DNA of 64,000 nt from Herpomyces periplanetae (Eukaryota; Ascomycota; Laboulbeniomycetes; Herpomycetales; Herpomycetaceae), in NCBI GenBank assembly GCA_009733715.1, contig WMKJ01000036.1, forward strand, positions 44,155 to 108,154, given 5' to 3'. This document shows, piece after piece, positions 20,601-29,800 of this stretch. The translations under genes and the position numbers were made by a program. The notes below the pieces were generated by a model, which was not told where the DNA came from, searched no databases, and saw only the letters and a program-made list of their open reading frames with translations. Numbering within the stretch: position 1 is the first letter of the stretch; each line of letters begins with the position of its first letter.

Positions 20601-22855
20601 CCAGGGAGTAAACTCAATGCCGCATTTCTAGTTAGATTCATAGACCGAATAAGCGATTTTAGGCCAGGTAAATCTTTGAAACGATCTCTCTTGGACAAAT
20701 TTGATGTGATGGAATGCATTGAATTTAGTTGGTTGATAATTTGATTATTTTCTTGAGAGAGTAGGGTAGATTGATCGCTCATAATTGTTTGTGCAATATC
20801 GGTATACATAATTTTACGTTGATGTTCTTGTTGAGATAGGTTGCTGGTGAAAGTTTCAAGTTTATCGGATTTTGAATCTGCAACAATATCAGATATAATG
20901 GTATTTTTCTTCTTAATAATTGGTTTAATAGGAGGTTCGGTCAAAGGATCCCAATCATTAGTTTTACGCCGAATGGGCTTTTGGAAGTAGATATTCTCCA
21001 TAATTTCAGAATTGGAGAGAAGTACAGCACCGTAAACATGCTGAAATCGTCCAAGTGCTTTTTCATGACACCAAGTTGTACGATAACCTAGACAATCGTG
21101 GATAACGTTGATACTAAAGCCATACTTGACAGCATCAGCAATTGTAGCGTGAACGGATACATTGGATAAACTTCCGCAAATGTATAAATCAGTTATTCGT
21201 TTTGCACGTAATAAAAGAAGCAATTCGGAGTCTCGTAAAGCAGAGTATGAACCGGTTACGATAACTTTATCCGCAAGCCTACAAATCATATCATCAATTT
21301 CATCATAAATCTCGATGTCGGGAGAATTTTTAAGACATGCGGGAACAGATCGTAGTCCACGGGATAGCATTAATTCGTCATCTTGACAATCAATAGCGGG
21401 AAACTGTGGAGCTAATTTTTGACGATTTTGAATGTTAATATCTGGATGTTTGTTGATACGTCGAGTATTTTCCAAGCGTTTAGTGATTACTGGGCTAGTT
21501 TGATTGCCTTCGGCTGCTTTCTCAAGGAGTTTTTCAAAATCTTCGGCGGTTGGACCTTTAGAATTTCGTTCAACTTGTTTGGTAAGTTTTTCACGATTTT
21601 GTTGTTTAGATTCACCAGTTTTCTCTTGACCGGTTCCGTATCGACGAAATTTCAAATTTGGAAAGATTGGAGGGGGATATAAAGATCCAGGTAGCTGATT
21701 ATCATCTCGAGATTGTGATGGGCTGGTAGGACTTCCAATGTTTGAATCATCTAAATTCCGCTTGAGGGAGGCTGCAGCATGACCAATGGTATTGGGAACC
21801 GTATGAGTGAATCTGGTGGTAGTAGGTGAAGAATCGGTACTTTTTTGAGCACCACGTTTAATGATAAGTTCACCAAAGCCCAAGCTAATTCGACGTTCTG
21901 GACGATCACTAGGATTTGTAAATACGTCTTTGCTTTGCTCAATTTTTTTTCTTAACGTATCCATAGCACGGGTGTACTGAGCATTCCCTTTGGCGCGAAT
22001 GGTAGCTATAGCACCGGAACGAGGTGATGTGAAAACATGAGAAGGGGGAGTAGACTGGGGAGAAGAAAAGATTGAGTGATCGAGGGTGGTGGCATCATTT
22101 CGAATTTTTGGAGCGGTAACTGGACCGGCGATGCGAGATTTGGACGAAAGAAGCGGCAATCGCCAGTTGGCAGGAGGATAAGAAAGTTGATTAGGAAGAT
22201 TTTGTGATGATACGATTACGGAAACTTCACCATCAGCGCCATCATTTTTGCTAGTAGGTTGATCGTGGGTATATTGTGTGGTTACCCAGATGATATCGCC
22301 GGCATACTTTCGAAAAACGGGAATGAGACGGGATAAGTTATGGATAATGTTGGTAGCATTAGAGCAATGTTGTGAACCACTTGAGGAGAGGTAGAGAGTT
22401 TGTGGATTGATAATGATAATAGCACGATTAAAAGGTTCTTTGAGACGCTGCAAACGAGTGGATTTAGCAGGATTTTGCAATTGAGTGGGCTGATGAGATG
22501 GGTTAACGGCAGCAGTGCTGGTAGAAGTAGTTGCGGATGTAACAGAACGAAGAGAAGCAGAAGATTTAACGAGAGGGGGAGGGGAAGCAGAGAAGGTTTT
22601 ATCAGATTTAATTAAATGGATATCGGAGAAGCGAAATTTAGGATATGTAGGAAGAAGATTGGAATTATTAGAACGGCGACGAGATCGAAGGGTTGAGTTG
22701 ATATCAGTGAATTTCTCATGTTTGACAAGAGAAGTGATTGTATCACTACGATGATGGTAAGATCTAGGGATATTTGAGGAAGAAGATTGTGTGATTTGTG
22801 GTAAAGCGGTGATGGAAGAAGAATCATTATGAGGATGGGGATGTGGATTGGACAT
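17633..22855 (-). CDS. Large isochorismatase-like / AlkB-like / GST-like fusion protein
   Basis: An intronless gene of 1,740 residues from the first true ATG (22855). The open frame extends upstream to 23122 only with a GTG. Residues 1-135 are Ser/Pro-rich. An isochorismatase-like region starts near 140 (NRAIIIINPQTLYL) and resumes at about 550-612 (LYICGSLSNVSVHATIADAV, then VIHDCLGYRT); a long low-complexity insertion separates the two parts. An AlkB-like 2OG/Fe(II) fold spans about 1040-1270 (CQGDFVEPDGSRPIYR, CDKTLDRVPDSS, LILGPKTNREWL, RICITFR). The C-terminus (about 1360-1740) looks GST-like, with FDVLAYPLTGED and ALSVADFALAPIILDI. Known fungal proteins join isochorismatase-like and AlkB-like domains. 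Here the SEHSDKTLD motif reads PERCDKTLD and WLHGI reads WLLRV, so both iron-binding His are gone. The isochorismatase nucleophile Cys is also absent. I infer a scaffold or pseudoenzyme of unknown role. Confidence 0.8.
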   Translation of the reverse strand: MSNPHPHPHNDSSSITALPQITQSSSSNIPRSYHHRSDTITSLVKHEKFTDINSTLRSRRRSNNSNLLPTYPKFRFSDIHLIKSDKTFSASPPPLVKSSASLRSVTSATTSTSTAAVNPSHQPTQLQNPAKSTRLQRLKEPFNRAIIIINPQTLYLSSSGSQHCSNATNIIHNLSRLIPVFRKYAGDIIWVTTQYTHDQPTSKNDGADGEVSVIVSSQNLPNQLSYPPANWRLPLLSSKSRIAGPVTAPKIRNDATTLDHSIFSSPQSTPPSHVFTSPRSGAIATIRAKGNAQYTRAMDTLRKKIEQSKDVFTNPSDRPERRISLGFGELIIKRGAQKSTDSSPTTTRFTHTVPNTIGHAAASLKRNLDDSNIGSPTSPSQSRDDNQLPGSLYPPPIFPNLKFRRYGTGQEKTGESKQQNREKLTKQVERNSKGPTAEDFEKLLEKAAEGNQTSPVITKRLENTRRINKHPDINIQNRQKLAPQFPAIDCQDDELMLSRGLRSVPACLKNSPDIEIYDEIDDMICRLADKVIVTGSYSALRDSELLLLLRAKRITDLYICGSLSNVSVHATIADAVKYGFSINVIHDCLGYRTTWCHEKALGRFQHVYGAVLLSNSEIMENIYFQKPIRRKTNDWDPLTEPPIKPIIKKKNTIISDIVADSKSDKLETFTSNLSQQEHQRKIMYTDIAQTIMSDQSTLLSQENNQIINQLNSMHSITSNLSKRDRFKDLPGLKSLIRSMNLTRNAALSLLPGEVGDNRKVVHENNSDVRLLLRNAGVDEGNQEKVRQYVRALLSVESDDKYKRFVSVDLEKIRDRLSIISERSSQVVPRRTPAIAFAQLAAKAERARARQLDTVEEVRTESEKSENNSPSKVRNRLSIGSKKIYPSNKGPSSPLLDTKTTASITPISPNPQSTGLMVVNGHSPMSDSAAAPSISPRSGSPSKLDGLLNVQTNGNLMSNFHPDSACNEMMAFSEFTFGNPWGSGDSFMVYNINSTTRRVDSTEGLTQIDENVQDDYLSFSNTTYGKLFNEIRWHCNSTLGRTGCSMICCQGDFVEPDGSRPIYRNEKSYHTPSLHFSSTIARLRREAEARIGQYLNHAVIEFYLPEMDGMPERCDKTLDRVPDSSTVIFNFGSARRISLIRKSVKSEEISNHDLASSPIPPINQTSHSRRTSWSKNTLLSPGKTFSRKSINSEILASLTRASPVVTSQIKTEDSNSNGDGTQKILMTHGTMLILGPKTNREWLLRVDKSNSSDTYFDDEDYHRTRICITFRWVNTWIMFKIERVLSSSKSANEKPDAVKVTKNDDGEGRQHELSIWGQGAASKFRHAPLSVIENNITALAMMRDAMAQEDKMGKGQWDWQSAYGGGFDVLAYPLTGEDKIILYKGKYRCAGEAVFFSGTNSNIRVRAGKLKEVREVRQLLGYLHTVGKEVLLHEMPDIPYRELEEILDNGGVSQPILLRDINPTRTEVTGVHTCLLYLREFYPLPKGNNERQDDLAKSLPNMRSANLLSAMKLIKNLENALDRALAESMSGKLDIRKTRADSPHYCEAGEGEDSNKDNISEGDQHLLETLEALDGFLAEIYEFPERQFDFAKQVDSVGAKRTAKFGEARKRAQKSERFSGLLPEDLLTYDQNSPSSTAAPPILAAAIRTKQPLEKISDNTSKTGNLSRRHIIGCGSNALSVADFALAPIILDITNHWSHHWTTVQRYSKGIPPYLSGRWKHIDNWLLDVSLWLHEEWWPYH

Positions 22856-23459
22856 GGTGGAAGCCAAGATAAAGAGGGAAGAAGTGGAAGTAAATAGAGA
22901 CGAGTGAAATATAGGATTAGAGGGTGAGCGCAAGCGAGAAATATTCAGGGAGGGTGAATAGAGGGATTGACATGGAAATGCTGATATCAAAAGGAATAGA
23001 GAAAAAGAAGAAAATGGAAGAGAAACGAAAAGGAAAAAAAAAAGCTTAATAGAATAAAAACGGTAAATGAAATGAGAACGATATAAGAAACAAATTGCCA
23101 ATGAAGGATATACCGAGGACACAAAAGTAGAATTAGACTAAAGAAGTCGAGTAATGAAATGAGTTAAAGATGCAAAACTTATTTATTATTGTTGTTTATG
23201 GGAAATGGTGGATGAAGCATGAAGAAGATATAATGTAAAAGTGAACAACGATAAAAATTGAAGACGGATCAATTGTTTATTTTCATTTGACCATTTTGAT
23301 CGAGAAACTGAGCTGATAGAAGGGGAAATACGGACCCTCGTAATCCAACCAATTGAACACAATTCAAGTAACAGCATCTTCAACACCCTTCCAAATCCCA
23401 TTTCAAAACCTTCCGGCGGCGGCGACGGCCAAAGTCACACGGCCCTACCATTCACGACT
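22856..23459. other. Leader and intergenic region upstream of fusion gene
   Basis: The first 270 bases form an open minus-strand frame contiguous with the fusion protein but without an ATG. It is pyrimidine-rich on the coding strand (many TTC/TCT/TTT runs near 23000-23045), as expected of a 5' leader. The rest holds no supportable gene. Confidence 0.5.
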
Positions 23460-25763
23460 CTAATGACGATTCTTCATTGCTCTTTCCCTGATTTCTGCAA
23501 AAGTCTGTAGGGCTGAAGAATGCTTTTCGTTTGCTACGTTCCAATACATCCGGATTCGGTCGTCTTCCTTTATGCCTTCCATGTATGGATCTATCCTCCG
23601 TAAGAATTCGTCTTGTGTTTCATCTGGTTCCCCTGCCTTTACCCGTTTTGTAATATCCATCAGTTGCTCTTGCCGGTCCATAAAATGTTTCAGCATTTTG
23701 CTGTTAAATTCTTCCCATGCTTGCATATACTTTTCAATCATGCTTTTATAACGATTCCAGGTTTTTTGATTTAGGTTAATAGGAATGGGAGGTTCTTTCG
23801 GTGGTTGTGCTATTTCTCGGATCTTCTTCATAACTCTTTCTCTCATCTCATTAACGTCCTTTCCTTGTATAGGATGTAAACTTGATGCTTGTGATGGAAA
23901 AGGTAAAGTCGACTTTAAATCATCCGAGAACCCATCCAAACCTTCTTCTACCCCCATAACTTTATTATTCGTGAACGGGGATGATTCTGCCAACTCCTTT
24001 AATCTTGAAAATGCATCCTTTTCACCATCCTCTAAATTTGTATCATTTTTACCATTTTCCTTCCTTTCAAACGTATTGCTTAATTCATATTCACATTTTT
24101 CAGAAATTTCTTCATCAATATCCATTGCTTCACCATGCTCTTCATCTTCTGTTTCATTATTACTCCCTTGTATCGTTTGTTTCGTAGTATTTTCATATGC
24201 AATATGCACTGGTTCCGTTGATGCGGTCTCATTAGATGTTAAAACTGAATTTATCGTTAATTTATCATTATACCTAGCTTCCCAACTGTTTACTTCTACT
24301 TGTTCATGTAGAAATGCTTCTTGTGATTCGTTAATCCCTTGTTTTTCTCCGCCTTGTTTCGCTTCGTCAACTTTTCTACTTCCCTTGCCGCCAACTGTAA
24401 ACAAATGCTTTCCATTCGTTGGCACATCTGATGCAACAAACTTAACCGAGTTTTCATCCTTATTCCATCGACAGTAAACCTTCCCTCCCGATTTTTCATA
24501 CTTTTCCATAAACCCGTCCAACGTATGAAATGGAAACGCAAACACTTTTCTACATCCACTTTCCCCTACTTTTTCCGTCGTTTCAACTATTCCTGTGCAT
24601 CTCCCTTGCGTTTCCCCGTTTAATGCATTCACCATTTTACACGAATCCATCTTCCTGTTTTCCCACTCCTGTGAGGTTGATGCCATCCACTTCTTTCTTG
24701 TCTCAACATTTGTCTTAATTCCATAATTATCCCTAACTTCTTTCTTGCGGTTACCGAGCTGTATTATCCTTCTACCCATTGTTTCGTTCCCTTGTTCACC
24801 TTGACGATTAAATATCGATCTACCCATAAGAATACTTGACTTCCGCGGAGATTGCCCATTTTTACGACTCGCACACCCCTCATTTACACTATTTCCGTGT
24901 ACAGGTTCACATTTACTTCCTAATGTTGATCGTTCATTAGATCCTACCGCCTCACAATCTTCCATTACCCTAGTTTTTCCTTGTAACGGTGTTACTGTTC
25001 GCTTTAATTTATGTTCAAAATCCCCATTTCCCGAATTGCTTACCCGCCGACTTTCTTCTACGTCCGGCGTCACTGGCTCTCGATTCTTGCCCGATCGAGT
25101 GTAAGCACATGATGTTGCACACGTATCATCCTGATCAGCTCGAGGATCAAATCTACGTTTCACATCCTGATTTTTTCGCTCGTCAGGTGATGATTCTGTA
25201 TTCGTACGAGAGTTCCATGCTTCATGAGCAAAAGATGATGCTTTTAACGGCGTTGAATGCCTGTCCTTTCCTTTGCGAGCTGAACTTCCGCTCGTGTGTT
25301 GTACATAGGATCCCGTACTTTTGTATGACTTGCCACTTTCGGGGTTCTGACGTGTTGCAGATTTGAATATATTACCACGATCAGATTCACTTTTTTTAAA
25401 GTTTGATCGACTAAACGTTTTATTCGCGCTAAACGCCTCTCTAGCAGTGCCTTTGAACGCTTCATAAAAAAACTGTTTTCGATAATACTGTTCGTAAATA
25501 CGATTTTCCCCACTACCACTTGTTAAGCCTAATCGTTTTCTTTCCGCATCATATTTAGCCCGCGTAACTTCATCCGTTAGAATTTCATAAGCAGTTTGAA
25601 TAGCCTGAAATTTTGGAACAAATTCACTTTCTTTTCCCGGGTGTCTATCAGGATGCCTTTCTCTTGCTAAAGCTCGAAATGTTCGTTTAATCTGTTCGTT
25701 ACCCGCACTAACTTCCACTCCCAATAGAGCATAATAATCTTGCCGCGCGTCTACTTTAACCAT
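23460..25763 (-). CDS. DnaJ-domain (Hsp40) protein with long disordered middle
   Basis: An intronless 767-residue frame starting at a true ATG. The J domain occupies about residues 9-75 (DYYALLGVEVSAGNEQIKRTF, then the essential HPD at 37-39, and ILTDEVTRAKYD), so it should stimulate an Hsp70 ATPase. The middle (about 90-610) is hydrophilic, charged and probably unstructured. There is no Gly/Phe region, zinc-finger or CTD substrate domain, so it is a class C J-protein. The last 150 residues form a charged helical domain (PPIPINLNQKTWNRYKSMIEKYMQAWEEF, DEFLRRIDPYMEG, ALQTFAEIRERA) like the C-terminal region of uncharacterised fungal J-proteins. Client and location are unknown. Confidence 0.85.
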   Translation of the reverse strand: MVKVDARQDYYALLGVEVSAGNEQIKRTFRALARERHPDRHPGKESEFVPKFQAIQTAYEILTDEVTRAKYDAERKRLGLTSGSGENRIYEQYYRKQFFYEAFKGTAREAFSANKTFSRSNFKKSESDRGNIFKSATRQNPESGKSYKSTGSYVQHTSGSSARKGKDRHSTPLKASSFAHEAWNSRTNTESSPDERKNQDVKRRFDPRADQDDTCATSCAYTRSGKNREPVTPDVEESRRVSNSGNGDFEHKLKRTVTPLQGKTRVMEDCEAVGSNERSTLGSKCEPVHGNSVNEGCASRKNGQSPRKSSILMGRSIFNRQGEQGNETMGRRIIQLGNRKKEVRDNYGIKTNVETRKKWMASTSQEWENRKMDSCKMVNALNGETQGRCTGIVETTEKVGESGCRKVFAFPFHTLDGFMEKYEKSGGKVYCRWNKDENSVKFVASDVPTNGKHLFTVGGKGSRKVDEAKQGGEKQGINESQEAFLHEQVEVNSWEARYNDKLTINSVLTSNETASTEPVHIAYENTTKQTIQGSNNETEDEEHGEAMDIDEEISEKCEYELSNTFERKENGKNDTNLEDGEKDAFSRLKELAESSPFTNNKVMGVEEGLDGFSDDLKSTLPFPSQASSLHPIQGKDVNEMRERVMKKIREIAQPPKEPPIPINLNQKTWNRYKSMIEKYMQAWEEFNSKMLKHFMDRQEQLMDITKRVKAGEPDETQDEFLRRIDPYMEGIKEDDRIRMYWNVANEKHSSALQTFAEIRERAMKNRH

Positions 25764-26858
25764 GATCTTTCCGTGCCTTCAACTATAGTCAAAATTTCAC
25801 TGTCAGTTAACCTTAGTTTTCCGCATACCATATACACTCAATTCCCTTTCAACCCTTCCCCTCGATACTCTCGATTCCCCTATTACCGTAGCCCAATACT
25901 CCATTAAAGAAACTTCCAAATCTTTCCCCAAATAAAGGTAATCCTATAATATTTATTATTTTCCTTATCCTAATAAACAAACTATCTCATTTTTTAATTT
26001 TTTCCTTCACTACCTAACTATTCATAAAACTATAAACTTTCTCCCGTAAAATATTCTTTACACTTCCCTCATCCCCAACGCTTTGCACTTTTTTGGGTTG
26101 CCGGAAAAATGTTATTCCGCATTCTTGAGTTACCCAAATCGGGAAATATGGGTTTACATTTACGTCTTGGAGGCATGATGAAGGGAAACTAATCAAGCCA
26201 GGTGGGTGTGAGAGAGGATTGTATATGTATGTCTATGCGGTATCCAAGAATCATATCATATTTAATGGAGGAATGCTATTGAAAACTTTTATCCAAGGTT
26301 AAATTGTACACTTAGCCCACTTCAATTAAACAGAATGAAGTTGAAATCAAGAGAAGGTGAAGGATGAAGAGCTCAAGATATACAAGAAATGCAAAACTAG
26401 GTATAACAATCTTCTGTAGAAATTTACAGATAAATACTCTGTAACTCATACAAAACACTACAGTACAATACAAAACGCAGATAAACTCATTTGTATGCGT
26501 TATTGAAGGGTTTCTTAACCATTCAGGGAATAATGTAACTTACAAACAAGGTATCCATGGACCATCATGATATCCTTCCACCTTGTAAAAATTTCAAGAA
26601 TAAGTGCTAAAAAATGAAGGAATTCTAAGAATAAGTGCAAACGCAAACCAAATTTCCCACGGTTATGAACCTGTAAATGTGAAAGTTATTAATCAAAATC
26701 AAGTTAGCCATTAGGTTCGAATGAGTACCTCCCTCATAGTCCGTTGGTGATAATGCTAACAGTAGTAATGATGATAAAAACTTTAGTAGATGGAAATTCA
26801 ATTCCAAACAAATGTTGTGTATATTAATACATCTCATCTTTGCCTCGGCTAGTTGAGT
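25764..26858. other. Intergenic between HECT ligase and DnaJ gene
   Basis: This 1.1-kb AT-rich spacer lies between two minus-strand genes. The first few hundred bases upstream of the DnaJ gene are C/T-rich on the plus strand. I see no gene, RNA or repeat. Confidence 0.5.
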
Positions 26859-29800
26859 TCACTTTAATCCAAACCCACTACTCTCTGTAACTGCTTTCCA
26901 TAATCTTTCGAATAATTCTCGACGAGTCCGATAGGCCGGTAGAATTAACATATTAAAACATGTACGAGCCACAGGTAACCGTATAGACTTTTCTGCTGCT
27001 CCAGGTGCTAGAAAAAAATGATGCCCCTTGTATTGATTCATTCCAACTTCCCCTCCGTAAACTATACGAATTACCAAACTAGATGCTCCAACCGCGGGAA
27101 CTCGATCTGATCCGGTTATAAAACCGATAATTTTAGCTCGATCTTTCTTACTAGCCATCTTTAACATTTCCCAAAACCATTGGACCGATGGAACAGTCTC
27201 CGGGACTTTCGCCGATGGAAGAGGTTTACCCGTAGCTGGATCCGTATACCCTTCATATACAGCCACAGCTTGAAGTGTAGTAACATCTAATCCTTCTTCA
27301 GCTCCACGAACCAATAATTCAACCTCATCAGCTCGAAATAAACCTATAGCGTTACCCGCACAAACACTCCAGAACCCACGTTTAAAAGGCTCAAATTGAC
27401 GTGATACTGAATCCACTAAAATATAACGAACGTAAGCGTTAACATACTCAGCTCTATTCGCCATTGTAACCGGTACGTTCTCTCCATCTGGACATAATTC
27501 CACAACGTGTGTTGTACCGTATCTATCCAAACTAGCTGTAAAATAAAGTCCGAATGTTAACCAGAATGGATCATCAATTTCACTGCTTTGCTCTGAACTG
27601 CAATACGAGCGAGTCATTACATTGTTCACATCCACTTTTCCATTCATCACCGGACTGACATCATCGTGATAATCTTGTTCATAATCCTCACGAACTAAAG
27701 AATTTTGTTGATGTTTAACCTCTCCACGCCGCCCTGAGAATTCAGTATCTACTAACTCATCAAATTCCGCAAAACCTGTTGCACGATACTGAGGATGTGT
27801 CGTCTTGCTGGATAAATCATCCTGTGGTGGCTGATACTTAAGTAATTGTCTTAAGGATCGCGCTAACGTAGGATGTAGTTCAGCTAGATCATCTAGCGTA
27901 GGATTAAAATGAGGTGGTGGATGTCCAATTTTACCATGGTGTTGCTGATTGTGTCTATGATGGTGATGCTCCCCCGATAAACTACTGACGTTAGGAGTTG
28001 GTGCGGCAGCTAGCAACTTTCGAAATGCGAATGGAGGTAAAGCAACATCCAGTATGGTTAAGTTGTAAATTGCCAGACCTAAAACAGCGCCTACGAGGCA
28101 ATATTGTTCACCTTGTTCGAAGCTAAAGGGGTTAAAGTAGCAGTAATAACTTTCTTCATCGTAGAGGAACATGCCGTTACTCGGGTCAAATAACTCTCGT
28201 ACCAAGAGCAAAAACCATTCTTTTTTTAGTCCACCTGCATCGATGCCATCTTCACCGACAAACTGAACTCGTAGACTCTTTTTAACGTCGTCCATACCTA
28301 AACCCCCCGCCCCAACACTTTCACTAATTCGAGCAAGACTATCTTCAACAAGGCAATCCCGTCTAACACGCATATTAAAGTATTGCTCAACCGCTCTATT
28401 TTTTAATAGGGAATCAAAAAATGCCTCACGTGCCTTGTTCTCCATTTGTCTGCGAGCGTCATGTTCAAGAATGCGAATTTTTGCACCAATGGAAAGGAAA
28501 AAAGGATACTGACAAAATGCGAATAATCGAGAACCAAAACGACGGGACTCCCACGTTTCAAAATCGGCTATTAAGTAACCAGAATAGTCTAATAACGTAT
28601 TGTAAAAGTATGATGTTGGTAGTAGCTGTCCCGGTGCCTTGGTTCGTGCAGAGCTAACAGGTTCGTCAAAATTTGCTGCGGAGCATGAAGCTAGTGTCAT
28701 ATCCGAAAAGAGATTGTTAAGATCATCAAATATGCTTGCTCTATTTAAGTTGGGATTACCTGCGGAGTGAAAGTTAAAATTTCCATACTTTTGGGCATAG
28801 TAAGCAGCTGGAGAGGACGTAGTGGTAGATGAGCTAGGACGACGATGTTTGGTGAAGAAAACACTATTCGCCGCAAATAGTAAAGCCATGACTCTTGCTG
28901 CAGCCCTTAATTGCCAATCATCAGCGTATGGGGGGGGTGTGAAAGTAAAGTTATCATCGACCTTTTTTCGTTCAATTTGCATAGAACCATGCGCACCGGC
29001 TGAAAGTCCTGTCCCCGCTGCATTGCTTAAGCCTAAAGCAGCGTAAAGTTGGGCACTAGTATTTCCCGAGTTTGTAGCTAACTGAGGAATAAGACCTGCT
29101 GTTACATCAGGATTCTGAACTTGTATACCACTAGGTTTGCTAATTTTTCGATCACCCGAATGAGTGAGACGGTATGTGACGAATGAAGCAACCATGTCAA
29201 CTATGCGACAAAATAAGTCAACGGGAAGCTTAGTGAACCATGCAACAAGCGGTCGATGACACTCATCGGGTAGATTTGCTAGTAAGCCAAGTATGCGCTT
29301 GATTAGACCAGAATGATAAGATTGATTAGAAGTTTCAATAGAGTGTTCACGTTCACCGAAACTGCGAGACCTACGACGTGTCTTGACGGCGGGTAAGTAG
29401 GAAAGAAAGGAGAAGTTTAACGGACCACGGCGAGATGGCATAGAAACGTTTCTGTGAGCTGACGAAGGATGAGCCGGTTGATGTGACAGTGGTGATGAAT
29501 GGCTTGGGATGAGCGGTGAGGCGTAGCGGCGAGCAGTGGATGTGTGAAACAAGGGATTGCTCATTATAATGAAGATGAAGCGAACTTGAAAAGTATCAAT
29601 TAACGGTCGACCAGGTCTTCTGAGAATACTTTCCGTAGCCTTTAGTAAAGTTTTTTGTAAATGCAAACGTGAACTTTCCAAATCATTTTCGATTTTATCA
29701 ATAAGCGAAATTCCATCGGGTGAACTTTGGAAATCCCGAAGTAAATTAGGAAAATGTTGATTCGCTACAGCACGCCATGTAGAACCAGCCGACAGGATCA

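Noticed and set aside
17633-23122. Fusion protein with an 89-residue hydrophobic N-terminal extension
   Set aside because: The extension begins with GTG, has no ATG and is pyrimidine-rich leader; the first ATG is at 22855.
23785-24477. 230-codon plus-strand open frame
   Set aside because: It is antisense to the low-complexity middle of the DnaJ gene and reflects its codon composition.
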